A stretch of DNA of 64,000 nt from Listeria weihenstephanensis (GTDB lineage Bacteria; Bacillota; Bacilli; Lactobacillales; Listeriaceae): assembly GCF_003534205.1 (NCBI RefSeq), contig NZ_CP011102.1:2802036-2866035 (forward strand), written 5' to 3'. Positions within the stretch are counted from its first letter, which is position 1, and each line of letters starts with the position of its first letter. Under the pieces are notes generated by a model, which was given only the letters and a program-made list of their open reading frames with translations, ran no database searches and was not told where the DNA came from. Position numbers and translations under genes: made by a program. Below, in pieces: positions 39,538-48,746 of the stretch.

Positions 39538-41411
39538 CTACTATATTCTAATGTATTCGCCTCGATATGACGCGTCAATGTACTTCCTGCACCAACAACG
39601 GCATTCGCGCCGATACTGATATTTGGCACCACGACACTCCCGGCACCAATCAATACGTTATCTTCCACCGTGCATCCGCCTGTCACAACACTCCCCGGAG
39701 CAAAATGAACAAAATTCCCAACCGAAATATCATGTTCCACAGTAGCACCGCTGTTTACAATAACATGTTTTCCGAGCACCGTATTCGCCTGAACAATCGA
39801 TCCTGCCATCACCAAGCTACCCTCGCCGATTTCCACTGTTGCTTCGATAAACGCAGTCGGATGAACAATAACCGCAAATTTTTTCCCAGCCAAAGCCAAC
39901 GTTCGAGCGATTTTTTTCCGAATCTCATTATCACCAATCGCTACAAAAAAGACAATATCGGCATCCATTTGCGTCAAGCTCTGCAATTTTTCGTCCACTG
40001 CTGTGTAGAGAATCCCTTCTTGCGCCACGGATTCACGATACTTATCATCCCATACCTCGGTCAGCCGATATGTCCCACTCTCCCGAACGATATTCTGAAC
40101 CATTTTACTATGCCCGCCGTCGCCAATAATAATGAGTGATGCCACCGACGATGCTTTTTTTCTAAATAAAAATGGTGCCACCTTCCGTATATCCCCCCAT
40201 TTCATAAACAATACATCACGAAACGGTACTTTATATTTCCGCTTAAACCAAACCAGCATGGTCATGCCACAAAAAGCATACGAAACCACAGAAGCAAACG
40301 CAGAACCATAAATATGAAACGATGGAATGAGCGCCACGTTCAAGCCGATATTCAGTAGCACGCTAATGAGCAATGTGATGAAGTAAAAGCGCCATCCACC
40401 ATTTGCCGAAAACAGCGTCCCAATAATTTTCGTATAGACCATAAAAGGCACCGCCAAAAACATCAATACAACAATCGGATACGCCGCTACAAAATCGGAG
40501 CCAAATAATAATCCTAATATCGGTTTTCCAAGAATAATCACCATAATCGCAACGAGAACAACCGCCGTGAAACCTAACCGAATCGAAAATGTCATCCGTT
40601 TAATATCATCTTTTCGTGCATTATGATGAAACATGACCTCTTTAAAAATATCCGGAATCATCCACGAATACTCCGCAAGTGCCACACCCGTGCTATACAA
40701 CCCAATATGATAAAAATCCACAGACATCATTTTCAAAATAATAATATCTGCTTGGTAATTAATCGCGATCAAAAAAGAGGTTAACAACGGCAGAAAGGCC
40801 AGCGCTGTCATCTTCTTATATTTCACCGGAACAATCGTGAACTTGAAATCCTTATCCCATAGCGACATTAAAGATAAAACCATCGATACATAACTTTTCA
40901 ATCCGAAAATAATCAAAATCAGGTACAAATTTTCACTCGTCATAAAAAAAGCGAGGGTAATCAATGCCGTATTGATAAGCGACGAGATAATAATAATCAC
41001 CGACTGCTGCTTCAAATTTTCCACTAGATTAATCTGCGTCACTTGCAAATTCAACACATTCACACTAATCAGCAATGCGCTTAGACCTACAATCATATCT
41101 TTTGTGAAGATCAGAATAAGCATAGAAATAATCAAATACAGGAAAAACTGGAGGAAAGAATAGCTCACAAAAAGGTTTTTCGCACGCTTATCTTGTTTTC
41201 TAAAATGCGGATAAATGAGCGAAATACCTAAATTCAGAATCGTCGTCCCGACAATCACAACATTGACGATGAACATATATTCCCCGCGCATCGCAGGTCC
41301 AAAGTATCTCGCTACCAGCATCAAACTAATGATGCCATTAAAAACAACGAACCCCTTTTTAACAAAGGTCAGGAAGAATGCATTATTGAACATATTTGAA
41401 GCGAAACTCAT
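39522..41411 (-). CDS. Wzx-type flippase fused to a PglD/NeuD-type acetyltransferase
   Basis: 629 residues in one open frame. Residues 1 to about 415 are a polysaccharide flippase of the MATE-like Wzx group with 12 or more membrane helices. Residues 425-629 are a complete sugar O/N-acetyltransferase of the NeuD/PglD/EpsM family: Rossmann-like start IIIGDGGHSKMVQNI, then hexapeptide repeats with VEHDISVGNFVHFAPG (catalytic His about 560) and a C-terminal beta-helix ending at HIEANTL. Normally these are two genes. The acetyltransferase should finish UDP-bacillosamine on the cytoplasmic side, and the flippase should move the lipid-linked repeat outward. ATG overlaps the preceding stop (ATGA). 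Confidence 0.9.
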   Translation of the reverse strand: MSFASNMFNNAFFLTFVKKGFVVFNGIISLMLVARYFGPAMRGEYMFIVNVVIVGTTILNLGISLIYPHFRKQDKRAKNLFVSYSFLQFFLYLIISMLILIFTKDMIVGLSALLISVNVLNLQVTQINLVENLKQQSVIIIISSLINTALITLAFFMTSENLYLILIIFGLKSYVSMVLSLMSLWDKDFKFTIVPVKYKKMTALAFLPLLTSFLIAINYQADIIILKMMSVDFYHIGLYSTGVALAEYSWMIPDIFKEVMFHHNARKDDIKRMTFSIRLGFTAVVLVAIMVIILGKPILGLLFGSDFVAAYPIVVLMFLAVPFMVYTKIIGTLFSANGGWRFYFITLLISVLLNIGLNVALIPSFHIYGSAFASVVSYAFCGMTMLVWFKRKYKVPFRDVLFMKWGDIRKVAPFLFRKKASSVASLIIIGDGGHSKMVQNIVRESGTYRLTEVWDDKYRESVAQEGILYTAVDEKLQSLTQMDADIVFFVAIGDNEIRKKIARTLALAGKKFAVIVHPTAFIEATVEIGEGSLVMAGSIVQANTVLGKHVIVNSGATVEHDISVGNFVHFAPGSVVTGGCTVEDNVLIGAGSVVVPNISIGANAVVGAGSTLTRHIEANTLEYSRKKTE

Positions 41412-41935
41412 AGCGCTATTTCCTGCGTGCGAATCACGCGAGCTGGCACGCCACCAATAATCGTATGTGGCTCAAAATTCTTCGTTACTACCGCGTTGGC
41501 CCCAACAGTTGTACCTTCTGCCACCGTAACTCCCGCATTAATCACCGCATGACTTGCGAGCCACGAACCTTTTCCAATGACGACACCATCCGGCTTGGAA
41601 TCCATGGAAACCGCACCATTTTCATACACGTGTTTCGACGTCACAATCACACACATCGGCCCAACGGAAACATTGCGCTCAATCTTCAACCCGCCCGTAC
41701 CGTTCAAATAACATTGGTGCGCAATATACACATCATCGCTAATACTAATGAGGTCCGGACGATTAATAATAACCCGCGACCCGATCCGAAAATTAGACCC
41801 ACACTGCTTGAAAAACGGACGCATCAACCGACCACGAATTTTCGTCGTGATATCTGTATTAGGCATCCACGCAGTCAATAATTGAATACCGTGCATTGGC
41901 AAAACATATCGGAAAAATAGTTTTTTCTTATTCAT
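41408..41935 (-). CDS. Hexapeptide-repeat acetyltransferase
   Basis: About 175 residues from ATG 41935, with AGGAG 9 bases upstream; an ATG at 41944 is too close to that site. Left-handed beta-helix of the maltose/galactoside acetyltransferase type: SRVIINRPDLISISDDVYIAH, then the conserved loop VIVTSKHVYEN and the end VGANAVVTKNFEPHTIIGGVPARVI. Probably adds O-acetyl groups to the polysaccharide. Overlaps both neighbours by a few bases. Confidence 0.85.
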   Translation of the reverse strand: MNKKKLFFRYVLPMHGIQLLTAWMPNTDITTKIRGRLMRPFFKQCGSNFRIGSRVIINRPDLISISDDVYIAHQCYLNGTGGLKIERNVSVGPMCVIVTSKHVYENGAVSMDSKPDGVVIGKGSWLASHAVINAGVTVAEGTTVGANAVVTKNFEPHTIIGGVPARVIRTQEIAL

Positions 41936-43358
41936 AATGAACATCTCCTAAACGTTTCTTGTAAACAATTTTGCGATTCACATAGTACACAATTAAAAAC
42001 AGCGCCAAGTTATAACTCAAATCATTGATAATATTCATCGTATTCTGCCCCATCAACATCCCCATTCGCGTACAAACTAAGGTCAGAAAATAAAACATCT
42101 CGATCGAACGCGTCTGATCAATTTTGGATTGAATGAAATAAGCGAGACAAACCACTAAAACAGACAGCAACGGCGACAATAAATAACCGAAAAACAAGTT
42201 CCCTTGCCCGATCATTGGCAAAATTTGCGTCGCATGATCCGAATAAAAATAACGTTGATTAAAGAAAATATTCGAATACTCAAACGGCAAATCTTTCACC
42301 AACATATTAACCCCGATCATCGGTCTGAAAATATCGAAAAACAGCACACTCCAATTTTGCGCTTCTGGATAAATCAGCTTCGTTTCAAGCGCCATCGCCA
42401 CATTATATGGTCCGCCAAAATACACTTGTAAATTATCCGTGAAATCCGTAACCCCACTCGTACCACCCGATATCGAGGCAATATTTCGCACCGTACTCAT
42501 AATCAAAAGAATTCCAACGAGCATTCCGACGACAAGAAGAACCACAAGTTTGAAATACTTCGGAAACAACAATCGAAATGTCACTAAACTAACAATCGCA
42601 ACTAACACAATATCTGAACGATTCGTACCGATAAATATTCCAATATTAGCAAATAAAGCACCTATCGCAATCCACACATAGAGTAACTGACTCGTTGCCC
42701 GATGCCTCTTATGCGCCCACCACGTAACCATAATGAACACAAGCTGCTTCGCTAAAATAAACATATAACCGCCGAGCATCACCATCACATTACTATCTTC
42801 CATCACATCCACCAAATCAGGTTTTGGAATAAAGAAGCTAATCGATGAAATGACATTTGGTATTCCCAGCGCCGCAACAATAGCCACGACGATAAATACA
42901 GCATAGCCAAAATAACTTTTCGTTTCATCAAATGGTTGCTGCGTATTTCTCGGTTTGTATTTCTTATTTTGGAAGTAATCCAGTATTCCGATGACAATCG
43001 TCACGACAATAAGCTCATACACCATTAAATAAATCGCCGTTTCCATCGAGCTTGCAAGCGGCGGTTCCGGTGATCTGCCTCCATAATAATCATTGAACAC
43101 GATAAAATAAGGCAACACGACAAATCTAGCAAATCCAATTCCCGTAAAAACAATGAGAAACACTTTGAACCGCTGAAATAAGGCTCTCGAAAAGACTAGC
43201 AAGAAACAAATTGTGAACGTCAATGGTAATAAATAGAGTCGCTCATAACCACTTGCATTGATATTTCCTGCCACATAGAAAGTGACAAAACCACCAATGC
43301 CGAGCATGATTACATTTACTGCTATAACGTAGAATTGTTTAGGAATTTTTATTGGCAT
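41928..43358 (-). CDS. Wzy-like polysaccharide polymerase
   Basis: 476 residues with about 11-12 membrane helices and one large extracellular loop (about 290-370), the usual plan for Wzy and EpsG-type polymerases, which share little sequence. It joins lipid-linked repeat units outside the membrane. Identification is by topology and its place between the aminotransferase and acetyltransferase genes. Confidence 0.75.
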   Translation of the reverse strand: MPIKIPKQFYVIAVNVIMLGIGGFVTFYVAGNINASGYERLYLLPLTFTICFLLVFSRALFQRFKVFLIVFTGIGFARFVVLPYFIVFNDYYGGRSPEPPLASSMETAIYLMVYELIVVTIVIGILDYFQNKKYKPRNTQQPFDETKSYFGYAVFIVVAIVAALGIPNVISSISFFIPKPDLVDVMEDSNVMVMLGGYMFILAKQLVFIMVTWWAHKRHRATSQLLYVWIAIGALFANIGIFIGTNRSDIVLVAIVSLVTFRLLFPKYFKLVVLLVVGMLVGILLIMSTVRNIASISGGTSGVTDFTDNLQVYFGGPYNVAMALETKLIYPEAQNWSVLFFDIFRPMIGVNMLVKDLPFEYSNIFFNQRYFYSDHATQILPMIGQGNLFFGYLLSPLLSVLVVCLAYFIQSKIDQTRSIEMFYFLTLVCTRMGMLMGQNTMNIINDLSYNLALFLIVYYVNRKIVYKKRLGDVHYE

Positions 43359-43380
43359 ATTTATTCATACATCCTTCAAA

Positions 43381-44529
43381 TTATTTGCTGAGAATATTCT
43401 TCACTGCTTCGATTACATATTCCTGTTCTTCTTGCGTCATCTGCGTACTGGACGGAAGGCATAACCCTGTCTCGTACAACTTTGTCGCCACATCTCCTGC
43501 TTCATCTGCATAAAACGGCGCATCTTGGAAAAGTGGTTGCTGATGCATCGGCTTCCATAATAAGCGACTATCGATTCCCTTGCCCCTCAATAACTCCATC
43601 ACCATTTCCGGTGTTTTCCCAACCTCGTCCACACAGAAAGTCATGGTCGAAAGCCACCGATTTCCTGTTGCATCATCCAATTCCGGCATCATGACAACAC
43701 TCGGAACATCCGTTAATCCTGACTCATACGCTGCAAATATCTCCTGTTTTTTAGCCACCCGATCATTCAAAACGTCCATTTGCGCGATTCCAATCCCAGC
43801 AAGCACGTTACTCAAACGATAATTATAACCAACTTGGTGATGTAAATAATACGGCGCATCCTCTTTCGACTGGCTAGCTAAAAAACGAGCTTCTGCGATT
43901 TTCTCCGGTTGCTTAGCGACTAAAGCACCGCCACCCGATGTCGTAATGATTTTATTCCCATTAAAAGAGAAAATACCAAGGTCGCCAAGCGTTCCAAGCG
44001 GAGCATTTCGATACGTGCCGCCAAGTGCCTCCGCCGCATCTTCTACAATAGGAACACCGTATTCGTTAGCCAAAGCGATGATTTCGTCCATTTGAGCTGA
44101 TTGCCCGTAAATATGCACAACGATGATTGCTTTTGGCAGTTGCTTCTTTTGTCGCGCGTCTTCTAGTGCTGTTTTGAGAGCAAATGGGGACATGCACCAA
44201 GTCTCTTCCTCCGAATCGATAAATACCGGTTTCGCGCCAAGATACAACGCTGGGTTAATGCTGGCGACAAATGTAAAAGTAGAGCAAAATACCGTATCGC
44301 CCGCACCAACATTTAAAAGTTGAAGCGCTAAATGAATGGCTGCCGTTCCAGAAGAAACAACCGCCGCCTCGGAAACATGATTATACGATGCGATACTTGC
44401 TTCAAAGCCGTCTACATTCGAGCCCAATGGCGCAATCCAATTTTCCTGAAAAGCCTTCTGAATATATTTTTCTTCCATACCACTCATGTGAGGTACTGCT
44501 AAGGGAATCATCTTTTTTGTTTTAAGCAT
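43381..44529 (-). CDS. DegT/DnrJ/EryC1 sugar aminotransferase (PglE/EpsN type)
   Basis: 382 residues, PLP-dependent. Start IPLAVPHMSGMEEKYIQKAF and ENWIAPLGSNVDGFE match PglE/EpsN, which transaminate UDP-4-keto-6-deoxy-GlcNAc. PLP-binding parts are SSGTAAIHLAL, VEDAAEALGG and the lysine in FSFNGNKIITTSGGG. With the dehydratase (48747-50189) and the acetyltransferase half of the flippase fusion it gives UDP-N,N'-diacetylbacillosamine. Overlaps the sugar transferase by 8 bases. Confidence 0.9.
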   Translation of the reverse strand: MLKTKKMIPLAVPHMSGMEEKYIQKAFQENWIAPLGSNVDGFEASIASYNHVSEAAVVSSGTAAIHLALQLLNVGAGDTVFCSTFTFVASINPALYLGAKPVFIDSEEETWCMSPFALKTALEDARQKKQLPKAIIVVHIYGQSAQMDEIIALANEYGVPIVEDAAEALGGTYRNAPLGTLGDLGIFSFNGNKIITTSGGGALVAKQPEKIAEARFLASQSKEDAPYYLHHQVGYNYRLSNVLAGIGIAQMDVLNDRVAKKQEIFAAYESGLTDVPSVVMMPELDDATGNRWLSTMTFCVDEVGKTPEMVMELLRGKGIDSRLLWKPMHQQPLFQDAPFYADEAGDVATKLYETGLCLPSSTQMTQEEQEYVIEAVKNILSK

Positions 44530-45130
44530 GTTTAATCTCGTCCAACCTTTCCATCGTCACTTGCTCTGACGTATTCACATTTTCTCGACGAATCACTTTC
44601 AAAATCGTTTTTTTGTAGATGCGCATATCTAGTTTAAGTGACTGATTTTCGACATAATAGAGGTCTAATTGAAACTTCTCCTGCCAGCTGATACTATTGC
44701 GTCCGTTCACTTGCGCCCAACCGCTGAGACCTGGCTTCGTATCGTGACGTTTCTTCTCTTCCTCTGAGTAAAAAGCGAGGTATTCTTTTAGCAATGGTCG
44801 TGGTCCGATAAAATTCATATCGCCCTTGATCACATTAATTAATTGTGGCAACTCGTCCAAACTCAACTTCCGTAATGTGTTACCAAATGGATGAAGCCGT
44901 TCGTTATCCGGTAACAACTGACCTTCCGCGTCCCGTTCATCTGTCATTGTTTTAAACTTATATATCTTGAAAATCTTTTCGTGCAAACCTACGCGTTCTT
45001 GCGAAAAGATAATTTTCCTGTCTAATTTCACCCATACGAGTACGGCGATGACTAGTAACAATGGCGCTAGTAACAATAACATCACGATGGCCAGGCACCG
45101 ATCCATATTATTTTTCCATTTCATATACAT
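44522..45130 (-). CDS. Initiating undecaprenyl-phosphate sugar phosphotransferase
   Basis: About 202 residues; the start is at MYMKWKNN, with ACGGAGG 12 bases upstream (a longer frame to 45163 runs into the previous gene). One membrane helix (about 15-37), then the bacterial sugar transferase domain: FSQERVGLHEKIFKIYKFKTM, LRKLSLDELPQLINVIKGDM, FIGPRP and PGLSGWAQVNGRN. Short PglC/EpsL type. Transfers the first sugar phosphate, probably a bacillosamine derivative, to the lipid carrier. Confidence 0.9.
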   Translation of the reverse strand: MYMKWKNNMDRCLAIVMLLLLAPLLLVIAVLVWVKLDRKIIFSQERVGLHEKIFKIYKFKTMTDERDAEGQLLPDNERLHPFGNTLRKLSLDELPQLINVIKGDMNFIGPRPLLKEYLAFYSEEEKKRHDTKPGLSGWAQVNGRNSISWQEKFQLDLYYVENQSLKLDMRIYKKTILKVIRRENVNTSEQVTMERLDEIKHA

Positions 45131-46271
45131 CTTGCTTATCGACCTCCGTTTCTCTGTACACACTATCTAACTGGTGCCAAATAATTTCAGATCTAAATTC
45201 TCTACCCACTCGCATGCGCCCGTTTCTACTAAACTTGTCGGCCAAATCGGTATCTTCAAGTAACGTCATCAGCGCTTTTTTCATATCCGCTACATGACCC
45301 GCCTCAACTAGTAGTCCCGTTTCATTCGGGATAATCGCGTCTTTTGCTCCCGTCACATTCGTTGTAATAACAGGCACATTAGCCGCAGCTGCCTCTAAAA
45401 TGACATTTCCAAAGCCCTCACGATAAGTCGGTAAAATAAACACGTCCATCAAGCGGTAATAAGAAGCTGTTTTAGGGACAAATCCGGTTTTGATGATATC
45501 TGGATGCTCCTCGATGCGCTTTTCCGTTAGTGGCGAAACCATATCACCCTCTTCAAAATCACCAACTAAGAGTAGCTTAAGATTCTCGTGTTCCTCAGAA
45601 AGTTCCGTGAAAGCCGCCACCAAATCATCAATGCCTTTGTCTTTCGTCAACCGTCCTACATAACCAATGACCTTGCGCCGATTATCTGGCGAGTATTGTT
45701 TCTTCAGATGCGCTACCTCCACCACGTCTAACTGAAATTCTGCTAAATCTAGGCCGTTATAACTCCCAGATCCCAACACGTGAATTTTCTCTCGCGGTGC
45801 TAGCCGTTCTTCCACCAAAACTTCCTTCAAACTAGAGCTAACTGCAAGGCATGTCGTGCTCAGTTTGCATACTAATTTTTCAATAAAGTGTAGTAGCTTT
45901 CGTTTTTTCCCTGTACACGTCTCAAATCTTAGTCCAATCACCGAGTAAATTCGCATCGGTGTACGTGTCAGAAATGCTGCTATCATGCACAGTAAGCTGG
46001 CTTTTGGTGTGGATACGTTGGTGATGTCTGGTCTCACTTTTAAATAAATCATGATGATTCGGAGCAAGGAGAGCAAATCGGAAAATGGTGCTATTTCGCG
46101 CGTCATTCGTACGTTGTGCACCGTGATATTCTCCGGTAGCATCCGATCTATCTCTCCACTCGGCGAACAAATCAAATGGATGTCGTAGCCTTGTTTGCTA
46201 AAGTATTCTAGCTGTCCTCGGAGAAGTTGGAGGCTGATCGATGACGTCACGCCCATGAGTAATTTGGCCAT
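45108..46271 (-). CDS. GT4-family glycosyltransferase
   Basis: 387 residues, GT-B fold. C-terminal donor motif PTYREGFGNVILEAAAANVP has the EX7E pair, and GYVGRLTKDKGIDDLV is typical of GT4. N-terminus MGVTSSISLQLLRGQLEYF resembles EpsD-like enzymes that add the second sugar. Cytoplasmic or membrane-associated. One base separates it from the dehydrogenase gene. Confidence 0.9.
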   Translation of the reverse strand: MAKLLMGVTSSISLQLLRGQLEYFSKQGYDIHLICSPSGEIDRMLPENITVHNVRMTREIAPFSDLLSLLRIIMIYLKVRPDITNVSTPKASLLCMIAAFLTRTPMRIYSVIGLRFETCTGKKRKLLHFIEKLVCKLSTTCLAVSSSLKEVLVEERLAPREKIHVLGSGSYNGLDLAEFQLDVVEVAHLKKQYSPDNRRKVIGYVGRLTKDKGIDDLVAAFTELSEEHENLKLLLVGDFEEGDMVSPLTEKRIEEHPDIIKTGFVPKTASYYRLMDVFILPTYREGFGNVILEAAAANVPVITTNVTGAKDAIIPNETGLLVEAGHVADMKKALMTLLEDTDLADKFSRNGRMRVGREFRSEIIWHQLDSVYRETEVDKQDVYEMEK

Positions 46272-46272
46272 A

Positions 46273-47544
46273 TTATAGTCTCCAGTAGTCGATATGACTT
46301 GGTTTTTCCGCGCTATTTAACGCACCTTTCACATCCATGAAAATCCCGCCTGGCGTGACTAAATCGGCTAGGCCTTCCCAACCAGCTGTTAGATACTCGG
46401 CGTGTGGCACTGCCATAATAACCGCGTGACTTGGTTTCAACTCCGTAAAAGCTACGAGTTCATCGTCAAGCTTCGTTCCTTCCGCCGCCAATTCTGTATC
46501 TGAAAGTTGAACCTCGATGCCAAATTGCTTTAATTCCGCGATAATATCCATCACTTTGGAGTTCCTCATATCAGGAACATTCTCTTTAAAAGTCACCCCT
46601 AGAATCGTCACCACGCTATTTTTTATTGGTAAATCAGCGGCAATCATTTTTTTGATGAGAGCAGACACGATAAAATGGCTCATACCATCATTAATTCGGC
46701 GACCAGCTAAAATCATATGTGGATCGTAGCCAAGCATCTGCGCCTTGTGTGTTAGATAATAAGGATCGACGCTGATACAATGCCCACCAACAAGACCTGG
46801 TGCGAAGGGTAGGAAATTCCACTTCGTTTTCGCTGCGGCTAACACTTCGGACGTATCAATTTCTAACCGATCAAATATCATCGCAAATTCGTTCATGAGT
46901 GCGATATTTAGATCTCGTTGCGTATTCTCAATCACTTTCGCGGCTTCCGCTACCTTGATACTGCTTGCTTTATAGACATCCGCCTGAATCACCGACTTAT
47001 ACGTCTCATAAATAATTTCTGTTACCGCTTCTGTTTGACCAGATACAATTTTGTTAATAGAGGAAAAGGTGTTCTTCTTATCACCGGGGTTAATTCGTTC
47101 TGGGGAATAGCCTACATAAAAGTCTTGACCTGCTTTTAATTGGGCGTATTTTTCGAGGACTGGCACACATTCTTCTTCGGTCACGCCGGGGTACACTGTC
47201 GATTCATACACGACAATCGTTCCCGCTGTTAAATTCTCGCCAATGGTCTTGGAGACACTAATTAACGGCGCTAAATTCGGTTGTTTATCGTTGGTAATCG
47301 GGGTTGGTACAGCGACAATAATAAAATCGCATGCCTGTAATTTCGTTGCATCTGACGTAAAGTCAATCCTTGCTTGTTTCAGGTTTTCCGTCGTTACTTC
47401 TTTTGTCATATCACTATTATTTTGAAGGGCTTGGATACGCTCTTGATTAATATCGAATCCGACGACGTTTTCCTTTTGTCCGAAGGCTACCGCTACTGGT
47501 AAGCCGACATAGCCTAGACCTACGACTGCAATTTTCCTAGCCAT
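46273..47544 (-). CDS. UDP-sugar 6-dehydrogenase (uronic acid forming, WbpA/TviB-like)
   Basis: 423 residues. Rossmann start VGLGYVGLPVAVAFG, the catalytic cysteine in GLVGGHCISVDPYYL, and VTILGVTFKENVPDMRNSK. The class acts on UDP-GlcNAc or UDP-ManNAc to form the uronate, so the polymer is probably acidic. No 2-epimerase gene is in the operon, so the exact sugar is open. Confidence 0.9.
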   Translation of the reverse strand: MARKIAVVGLGYVGLPVAVAFGQKENVVGFDINQERIQALQNNSDMTKEVTTENLKQARIDFTSDATKLQACDFIIVAVPTPITNDKQPNLAPLISVSKTIGENLTAGTIVVYESTVYPGVTEEECVPVLEKYAQLKAGQDFYVGYSPERINPGDKKNTFSSINKIVSGQTEAVTEIIYETYKSVIQADVYKASSIKVAEAAKVIENTQRDLNIALMNEFAMIFDRLEIDTSEVLAAAKTKWNFLPFAPGLVGGHCISVDPYYLTHKAQMLGYDPHMILAGRRINDGMSHFIVSALIKKMIAADLPIKNSVVTILGVTFKENVPDMRNSKVMDIIAELKQFGIEVQLSDTELAAEGTKLDDELVAFTELKPSHAVIMAVPHAEYLTAGWEGLADLVTPGGIFMDVKGALNSAEKPSHIDYWRL

Positions 47545-47546
47545 TA

Positions 47547-48743
47547 TTATAATTCCTCATTTCGTTTGTTGTGTATGGTGTTTTTAAAATCCTGAAAGAA
47601 TTGTTGTCTGATTTCTTGTAACCGCCCACTCTGAAAAGCTGCAGCTCTTTCAAAAGCCAACCTAGCATATCGTCGCCGTTTTCCTTGATTGGTCCCGAGT
47701 TTGACTATTTTGCCCGCTAGTCCAGCAATGTCGTTCGGCTCGTGCAGTTGTTCCTTCGTGATGAGTTCTGGAATACCGCCGACGTTCGATCCTAAACAAC
47801 TGCAACCTCTTGATAAGGCTTCAATTAATGCTCTTCCTTGCCCTTCTGTTTTACTTGGCATCAGGAAAATATCGATATCATCCAACCATTCGTAGACGCC
47901 ATGATGGGGCAATGTTCCCGAAAAAACGACGTGTTCTGTTAATCCTAGTTGCTCGATCGTTTCAAGCCAATCTTCTTTCGACCCACGCCCTAAAATTCGA
48001 AATTCGAATGGCGGTAAGTCTGATTGAATACTTGCAAGCGCTTGGAAGGCTGTTTCAAAACCTTTATAAGGCGATGATAACGAACCATTCATGCCGATAA
48101 TTAGTTTTTCTGCTGGTTTCGCATTTCTTTCTTGGCGTCGCTCGATGGTTTCCATTGCTAGCTTGGGAAGTTCTACATTGGAACAAGATACGCTGTGAGC
48201 CTTTGTCGGATAACGTTCTTGCAAGTGCCTATCCGTGATATAAAGCGTATGTTGAGATTCTCTAACGCTTCGCTTCATTTTCCGTTCTGCAAAAGGGGCG
48301 TACAATTTCCCTTTCCAATCGCCGTACGTCGCCATGGCGTTATAAGCATCGCCAACGACTTCAATACAGTAAGGCGTCTTCGTTTTCCGAGCTGCTTTGA
48401 CTGCCATATAGCCGATTTCTGAAGGTAAGCGAGCGATGACTCCATCGGCTTTTTCAACCGCCGCGAGTACCGTTTCGTATCCTCGTGGAAATGGTGTGAA
48501 AGCCCTGATTCCATATGGATTTGGCATACCTTCAAACGCGACATTTTCTCCACTTGAAAGATTTAAAAACTTCGTATCCAAATCACCTAATGGCTCCACG
48601 CGTGCAATGACGGTGAGTTGATCCACATGCGCCACATAACGTTCCCAATTGCTATACGAGAAAGCCACTTCCGAGTAAACTTGCCCGTCTTCTGCCTCTA
48701 AAAATCGATTATCATGTGCAAACAACCAGTTCAAACTACTCAC
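47547..48743 (-). CDS. GT4-family glycosyltransferase
   Basis: 398 residues, GT-B fold. Donor-site motif SKTEGQGRALIEALSRGCSCLGSNVGG with FRILGRGSKEDW before it. N-terminal part starts LNWLFAHDNRFLEAEDG. Adds a sugar to the lipid-linked repeat; which one is not readable. Two bases separate it from the next gene. Confidence 0.88.
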   Translation of the reverse strand: MSSLNWLFAHDNRFLEAEDGQVYSEVAFSYSNWERYVAHVDQLTVIARVEPLGDLDTKFLNLSSGENVAFEGMPNPYGIRAFTPFPRGYETVLAAVEKADGVIARLPSEIGYMAVKAARKTKTPYCIEVVGDAYNAMATYGDWKGKLYAPFAERKMKRSVRESQHTLYITDRHLQERYPTKAHSVSCSNVELPKLAMETIERRQERNAKPAEKLIIGMNGSLSSPYKGFETAFQALASIQSDLPPFEFRILGRGSKEDWLETIEQLGLTEHVVFSGTLPHHGVYEWLDDIDIFLMPSKTEGQGRALIEALSRGCSCLGSNVGGIPELITKEQLHEPNDIAGLAGKIVKLGTNQGKRRRYARLAFERAAAFQSGRLQEIRQQFFQDFKNTIHNKRNEEL

Positions 48744-48746
48744 CGC

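Noticed and set aside
39567..40139. 190-codon plus-strand frame inside the flippase fusion
   Set aside because: Antisense shadow of the acetyltransferase half; biased composition and no ribosome site.
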